Origin: Reyranella sp.
GTDB taxonomy: Bacteria > Pseudomonadota > Alphaproteobacteria > Reyranellales > Reyranellaceae
Assembly: GCF_030651995.1 (NCBI RefSeq)
Contig: NZ_JAUSBN010000018.1
Span: forward strand, 1-55,921
Direction: 5' to 3'
DNA length: 55,921 nt
The position numbers were made by a program, and so were the translations under genes. The notes below the pieces were generated by a model, which worked only from the letters and a program-made list of their open reading frames with translations, had not been told where the DNA came from and did not search any database. Shown piece by piece: positions 52,065 through 55,921 of this stretch. How positions within the stretch are numbered: position 1 is the first letter of the stretch; each line of letters opens with the position of its first letter.

Positions 52065-53285
52065 TCAAATCCTCCGCCAAAGCGGCCAGGTCGCGGCGAG
52101 CGCCAGCAGGCCCATAACGCCGGTGATCGCCGTGGCCTCGGGCGCTCCGATGAGATCGGCGAGCCAGCCCAGCCAGACGAAGCCGATCGGGCCGGTGCCG
52201 ATGCAGACCGAGAGCACCCCCAGGATGCGCGAGCGCATTTCTATCGGCGCCGCGAGATAGACGAGCGTGGCCTGCAGGGTGGCGAAGGTGGCGCCGGCGA
52301 GGCCGGTCACCAGCAGCGCCACACCGGCCAGCAGCGGCGTGGGCGCCGCCGCAAAGCCGATCAGCCCGACCAGGTAGGCCGCCGTGCCGCCGACATAGGC
52401 GCGGGCATGCCAGCCCGGCGTCAGCCACAGCGCCAGCAGGAAGCAGCCGGCGAAGGCGCCGACGCCGTCGATGCTGGTGAGCAGGCCGACGCCTTCGGGG
52501 CCGAGCAGCAGCCGGTCGGTGCCGATCACCGGGATCATGCTGGTGAAGGGCCAGGCGAAGACATTGTAGATGACGGTGACCGCCATGATCGCGCCGAGGC
52601 GGCGGTCGGAAAAGATGAGCGCCACGCCCTCCCAGGTGCGGGCGAGCACGGCCCCCGCACCGGGCGAGGACGGGATGTGGCTCTGCACCATCAAGGTGGC
52701 GGCGACGGCCGACGTGTACAGTGCCACGCTCAGCAGGAAGGCGCCTTCGATGCCGACGCCCGCCAGCAGCAGGCCGCCGACGGCGGGCCCTACCATGCGG
52801 CTCACATTGCCGGCGCCGACATCGAGCGCCATGGCGATGGCCATGCGATCGCGGCCCATGACTTCGCCCATCATCACGCGCCGGAGCGGATTGTCGGTGG
52901 CCCAGCCGCAGCCGTTGATGAAACTGGCGATGGCGAGGTGCCAGACTTCCAGGGCTCCCCTGAAAGCGACGACGGAGAGCAGGGCCGAGGTGACCATCAT
53001 GAGGCCGACGATGCCGGCCAGGGTCAGGCGGCGGTCGAACCGTTCGGCGAAGGCCCCGAGGAAGGCGCCGAACAGGCCCATCGGGACCAGGCGGAGCATG
53101 GTGATCATGGCGACGACCAGGGCGGAGCTGGTCTGCTGATAGACGACGATGCCCATGGCGACCGTTTCCAGCCAGCGCACGGTGGTGACGACGAAGCCGA
53201 CGTACCACAGGCGCCAGAAATCCATCGGACTGGTCCGCAGCACCTGCCGGAACGAACTCGCCGTGTTCTTGTTGTTCTCTCCCAT
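52065..53285 (-). CDS. MFS transporter (DHA3-like exporter)
   Basis: 406 residues with about 12 hydrophobic helices. Typical MFS features: FGAFLGAFAERFDRRLTLAG between helices 2 and 3 (the GxLaDRxGRR loop), GWATDNPLRRVMMGEVMGRD, GPAVGGLLLAGVG, and SRILGVLSVCIGTGPIGFVW. It is like the DHA3/enterobactin-exporter group and should export a small molecule using the proton gradient. The ATG at 53285 is used; a TTG at 53318, with AGGAG just before it, would add 11 residues and is possible. The substrate is unknown. It lies between the two copies of a divergent 109-bp repeat. Confidence 0.9.
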   Translation of the reverse strand: MGENNKNTASSFRQVLRTSPMDFWRLWYVGFVVTTVRWLETVAMGIVVYQQTSSALVVAMITMLRLVPMGLFGAFLGAFAERFDRRLTLAGIVGLMMVTSALLSVVAFRGALEVWHLAIASFINGCGWATDNPLRRVMMGEVMGRDRMAIAMALDVGAGNVSRMVGPAVGGLLLAGVGIEGAFLLSVALYTSAVAATLMVQSHIPSSPGAGAVLARTWEGVALIFSDRRLGAIMAVTVIYNVFAWPFTSMIPVIGTDRLLLGPEGVGLLTSIDGVGAFAGCFLLALWLTPGWHARAYVGGTAAYLVGLIGFAAAPTPLLAGVALLVTGLAGATFATLQATLVYLAAPIEMRSRILGVLSVCIGTGPIGFVWLGWLADLIGAPEATAITGVMGLLALAATWPLWRRI

Positions 53286-53338
53286 GCCGGCGCCGACTGT
53301 CGCGCACGGCCGCGCCAAAGTCTCCTGTCCTGACTCGG

Positions 53339-53365
53339 TAGTACTACCAGATTCTCCGTAAATGT
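53339..53365. repeat. 27-bp repeat, copy 1
   Basis: TAGTACTACC followed by AGATTCTCCGTAAATGT. It matches 55690-55716 in 23 of 27 positions in the same orientation. It lies 54 bases upstream of the MFS start codon on that strand. Confidence 0.6.
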
Positions 53366-53462
53366 GACGTAGCCTTGAACATCCTCGTCACGCACCCGAC
53401 TCATGCGACACTTTTCGGAAGTCCGACCCACTACGCAGGAGGCCCGCTGACGGCTCCAAAGC

Positions 53463-53571
53463 GGACCCGCGCGATCAACCGCCGCCTGCCGAGCTGCTTC
53501 AGCCCGCTCCTACCGTTCAGCCGCCACGCGATGACGCAGTGCATGTATAGCCGGTGCTCATGCGCCGCGGC
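53463..53571. repeat. Divergent 109-bp repeat, copy B
   Basis: Second copy of the repeat at 51765-51873, 1.7 kb apart and in the same orientation. It is followed by the recombinase-associated pseudogene at 53600-53850. Confidence 0.55.
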
Positions 53572-53599
53572 CGTGCCAGGCCTAGCTTCCAGCAGATTT

Positions 53600-53853
53600 C
53601 TTTCCGGCGCGGGCCGCTGGCGCGTACGCTCGATGCCGCGCTGCGCATGCATGGCAGAAGATGTTGGAGACGGGTCGGTACGCGACCATCATTGAGATCG
53701 CCAGAGCCGAGATGATCAATCCTTCCTACGTCTCGCGGGTGCTCCCGCTGACGCTACTGGCGCCGACGACGGTGGAGGCATGCTGCAAGGGCGCGCGAGC
53801 GCCGGGCCGACGCTGGCGGAGGCGATGGGGGTATTTCCGGTGCAGTGGCAACG
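53600..53853 (+). pseudogene. Frameshifted small protein of the recombinase-associated kind
   Basis: The frame at 53661 reads MLETGRYATIIEIARAEMIN and PSYVSRVLPLTLLAPTTVEA, a helix-turn-helix-like segment found in a family of about 80-130 residue proteins often encoded next to serine recombinases. After VEA the family-like sequence jumps frame near 53778 to LQGRASAGPTLAEAMGVFPV. Codons before the ATG (AAHAWQK) also fit the family, so the start is lost upstream. The gene is broken and no recombinase gene is intact nearby. Confidence 0.65.
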
Positions 53854-54042
53854 CCAGTGGGTCGACATCAAGGTTTCCCGACGACGCCTGCCGGATCGAA
53901 TACGCGATCGACCTGACTGACTCGATGGTGGACGGCCACATCATCGACACCTTGAACGCGGCACTTCGGGTGCTGCGCAAGGTCCACGCCGACGCCTGAT
54001 GCGCCCCGCAGCGCCCACCTCGCCAAAGCCCTGGGGGCTTCG

Positions 54043-55290
54043 TTGAGCCGCGATCCGATCCCCTTGGGCGAGTGCGGCCTGCTGACCCGCAACAACGCCA
54101 TGCGCTACTGCGGGCAGCTCGGCGACGAGCGCTTCGACCGTGAGGTGGCGCTTCGCTGCCGCCCCCGCTTCATCGGCCAGGAGCGATTCTACCTGCGCGA
54201 GGATCTGGACGCCTGGACCCGGCTGAAGCGACCGCCAAAGCCAGCGACAAGCTCGATCCATTGCCGGCTCATCTGGGCGGCCTGTTCGCTCTGTACCGGG
54301 CCTCGCCTGAGTTCACCCAGCTCGAGAAGGTCACCCAGGGCGGCTACCAGCACGCCATGGACGCCCTGAAGACCTTCGACGCCAAGGTTCCGGTCAACAT
54401 CGACCAGCCGTGGATCCAGAAGGTCCGGGACGAGGTCTATGACGCGCGCGGACGCTGGCTCGCCAACTAGGTCGTCGCCGTCCTCTCGATCGTGCTGGGC
54501 TGGGGCGTGCCGCGCGGCATCGTCACGAGCAATGCCGCCAAGGGCGTGCCGAAGATCCGGCGCCCGAAGAAGCTGGGCGTCGCCAACAAGGCGTAGCGCC
54601 CGGAAGAGGTCGACGCCTTCTTCAAGGCTACCCATGAGCTGCAAGGAGGCGGCAGCGGCCTGTGCAAGGCCGTGGCCCTCGCCTACTACGGCGGGCTTCG
54701 AAAAGAGGACGTCGTGCGCGTCCCCAAGACTGCCCGCGTGAATGGTTCAATCGACCTCGACATGATCAACAAGAGCGGGAAGGAGTTGAGCATCTTCGAA
54801 GCCAAGCGCCTGACCGCCATCCTGAACGAGCCCGACAAGATCCAGATGGGCCGCGCCGCCCAGCGCAACGGCCGCAAGGTTGGCGACAGGCTGGTGCTCA
54901 ATCGGCTGGGCCAGCCCTACACGAAGGATGGGCTGGACTCGTCGTTTGACAGGATCAAGCGCCAGCTCGTGAAGGAGGGCAAGATTCGGCCCGGCCTCAC
55001 CTTCCACGGCCTGCGGAAGAGCCTCGGCAAGGCGGCCGCCGATGCCGGCTTCAGCGAGAACGACATCGCCGGCGCGCTCGGCCAGGCCAACCCGGCCAGC
55101 GCCCGCGTCTACACACAAGAGGCGGCCCGCAATCAGGGAGCGCTAACACAACGACTTGGTCGAGCTCAGTGTCTCCGAATTTCATCGCCAAGAACGGGAA
55201 CAGAACGAGATTTTGGAAAAACGGTGCGAAGGATCGTGGAAAAACGGCCTTCTCAGCACTCGATTTCGGAGCCAACGGCAGAGGTCTAAA
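54043..55290 (+). pseudogene. Tyrosine recombinase (phage-type integrase), broken
   Basis: Three pieces form one integrase. Piece 1 (54043-54240) starts MSRDPIPLGECGLLTRNNAM and ends RLKRPPK, an HTH-like N-terminus. A frameshift at about 54240 leads to piece 2 (ASDKLDPLPAHLGGLFALYR). This frame runs on to 55290 but has two in-frame TAG codons, at 54468-54470 and 54594-54596, in place of a likely Gln and Trp. The catalytic part is intact: YYGGLRKEDVV (first Arg), FHGLRKSLG (HxxR), and the Tyr in SARVYTQEAARN. It lies 29 bases from att copy 3, the usual place for an integrase beside its att site. As it stands it cannot give a full-length protein. Confidence 0.85.
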
Positions 55291-55318
55291 ACGTTGGCCC
55301 GCTTGAACTAGAAGCGAA

Positions 55319-55420
55319 TGGTGCCCAGGGGCGGAGTCGAACCACCGACACTGCGATTTTCAGATGCGGGTTTTATCTCAATTTTTCAGTGGGTTAGCTT
55401 TATCGATTCCTGTCTAAAAC
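55319..55420 (-). repeat. att copy 3: 3' half of tRNA-Phe with element end
   Basis: 55319-55363 is again the tRNA-Phe 3' half. The following 57 bases share with copy 2 the stretches TCTCAATTTTTCAGTG and TATCGATTCCTGTCTAAA. The next element would extend to the right, and the intact tRNA-Phe gene is expected at its far end. Confidence 0.85.
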
Positions 55421-55758
55421 CCTTGAAGCGGGGCGCCATTGTCTAACGTAAGGCAGGTACCCTGGGCCTATTGCGTACAGGCCCAAATCCTGGGCACCCC
55501 GATGGGCCGAACTCTAGCTCCCTCTATGCGGCAGGCCGCCAAGCCGCGATTCGAGCGCTCATTCCCCTCCCGTGACGACTTCTACTCTCCGCTCTTCCGC
55601 CATTCGCCGCCCCTTCACCCCATCACCTAAATCATTAAATTATATGCATTTTTCCTGATACCATATTTCGCACCATAAATTCGTCTGTATAGTACCAGCA
55701 GAGTCCCCGTAAATGTCCCCGCCTCTGCCAACCTTGGGCCCAGACAAAGGAGCCCATG
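55421..55758. other. Start of the third island unit, no supported gene
   Basis: About 340 bases. An AT-rich patch (about 55630-55690) stands out from the GC-rich surroundings and may hold a promoter for the gene that starts at 55759. A plus-strand reading frame at 55439-55630 has no features. The second copy of the 27-bp repeat lies at 55690-55716. Confidence 0.45.
55690..55716. repeat. 27-bp repeat, copy 2
   Basis: Matches 53339-53365 in 23 of 27 positions, same orientation, ending in the shared CCGTAAATGT. It lies about 43 bases upstream of the start at 55759, so it could be a promoter or operator module shared by mobile genes. Confidence 0.6.
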
Positions 55759-55921
55759 ATGATCAACCTTTCCCACCACGCTCGGATCCGCACACAGCAG
55801 CGTGGCGTCACAACCAAGATGGTTGAGGCAATTCTGGAAAATGCTGACGTCGAACAGCCTATCGGCAACGGCTGCACCTTGTTCCGAATGTCTCGTCGTC
55901 GTTCTCCCGCCCTACCAGGCG
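55759..55921 (+). CDS. DUF4258-like small protein, cut by the window end
   Basis: Open frame of 54 codons reaching the window end without stop. It reads MINLSHHARIRTQQRGVTTK, then MVEAILENADVEQPIGNG. The start with HARIRxxQRG is typical of DUF4258, a family of small basic proteins often found in toxin-like or mobile contexts. The ATG at 55759 has AAAGGAG 6 bases upstream; the ATG at 55756 is too close to it. The function is unknown. It belongs to the third island unit. Confidence 0.6.
   Translation, partial: MINLSHHARIRTQQRGVTTKMVEAILENADVEQPIGNGCTLFRMSRRRSPALPG

Larger units (their letters stand above)
43343..55363. mobile_element. Tandem genomic island at tRNA-Phe (decayed)
   Basis: The segment is bounded and subdivided by three direct copies of the 3' half of tRNA-Phe (43343, 44331, 55319). 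It holds a broken tyrosine integrase at its right end, a truncated DUF262 gene, a broken TetR gene, a recombinase-associated small pseudogene, and cargo genes. The first unit is about 1 kb, the second 11 kb; a third begins at 55319. No conjugation or phage structural genes are seen. Cargo such as FKBP, SDR and gamma-glutamyltransferase looks chromosomal, so some may have been captured. Confidence 0.7.

Noticed and set aside
54468..54596. Programmed amber readthrough (recoding) in the integrase
   Set aside because: The same gene also has a frameshift, and the replaced residues look like ordinary Gln and Trp; decay is the simpler explanation.
43343..55921. Prophage
   Set aside because: No capsid, terminase, tail or lysis genes are seen; only an integrase relic and cargo.

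Overview
The window looks like a free-living, high-GC alphaproteobacterium. This is an inference from the alphaproteobacterial tRNA-Phe sequence, the FixK/FNR-type box, the TAXI-TRAP transporter, Rieske and DUF1993 genes, and frequent GTG/TTG starts. A Reyranella-like or other Rhodospirillales/Hyphomicrobiales host is plausible but cannot be proven here. No rRNA, intact tRNA or CRISPR array was seen.

Left part (1-8.9 kb): metabolic and housekeeping genes. There is a Rieske oxygenase / DUF1993 / small secreted protein / SDR group on the minus strand, then a frameshifted DUF4239 remnant. A phospholipase D-VTT fusion overlaps an EEP-family phosphodiesterase/nuclease gene. On the plus strand follow YggS (PLP homeostasis), a Gfo/Idh/MocA oxidoreductase, and a convergent small SET-domain protein.

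Centre-left (9.2-25.5 kb): a c-di-GMP/cellulose module. Two membrane diguanylate cyclases (plus strand) run towards a REC-EAL phosphodiesterase (minus strand). Beside it is a compact seven-gene cellulose synthase operon on the minus strand, bcsP/R-like - bcsQ - bcsA - bcsB - bcsC - bcsD - bcsZ, with overlapping or nearly touching genes. BcsA carries a PilZ domain that should bind the c-di-GMP made and degraded by the neighbouring enzymes, so synthesis, degradation and effector are linked in one locus.

Centre (25.7-43.2 kb): an omega-amino acid:pyruvate transaminase divergent from an XRE-cupin regulator with repeated operator-like sequences between them; a molybdopterin oxidoreductase; a cold-shock protein; an unknown membrane protein. 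Then come two large RTX-type secreted proteins, one of them a 1585-residue NIDO/Calx-beta/RTX adhesin candidate with a perfect FNR/FixK-like palindrome upstream. A TAXI-type TRAP transporter (binding protein plus fused permease) ends this part.

Right part (43.3 kb to the end): a decayed tandem genomic island at a tRNA-Phe gene. Three 45-bp copies of the 3' half of tRNA-Phe, from anticodon loop to CCA and all in the same orientation, lie at 43343, 44331 and 55319. They bound a 1-kb relic (truncated DUF262 gene), an 11-kb segment, and the start of a third element that leaves the window. The 11-kb segment holds a broken TetR gene, an FKBP, an SDR, a TopB-like topoisomerase with a C-terminal DUF5710-like domain, a lipocalin, a gamma-glutamyltransferase, an MFS exporter, remnants of an alcohol dehydrogenase and of a recombinase-associated small gene, and a tyrosine integrase carrying one frameshift and two in-frame amber codons. 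The intact tRNA-Phe is predicted to lie to the right of the window.
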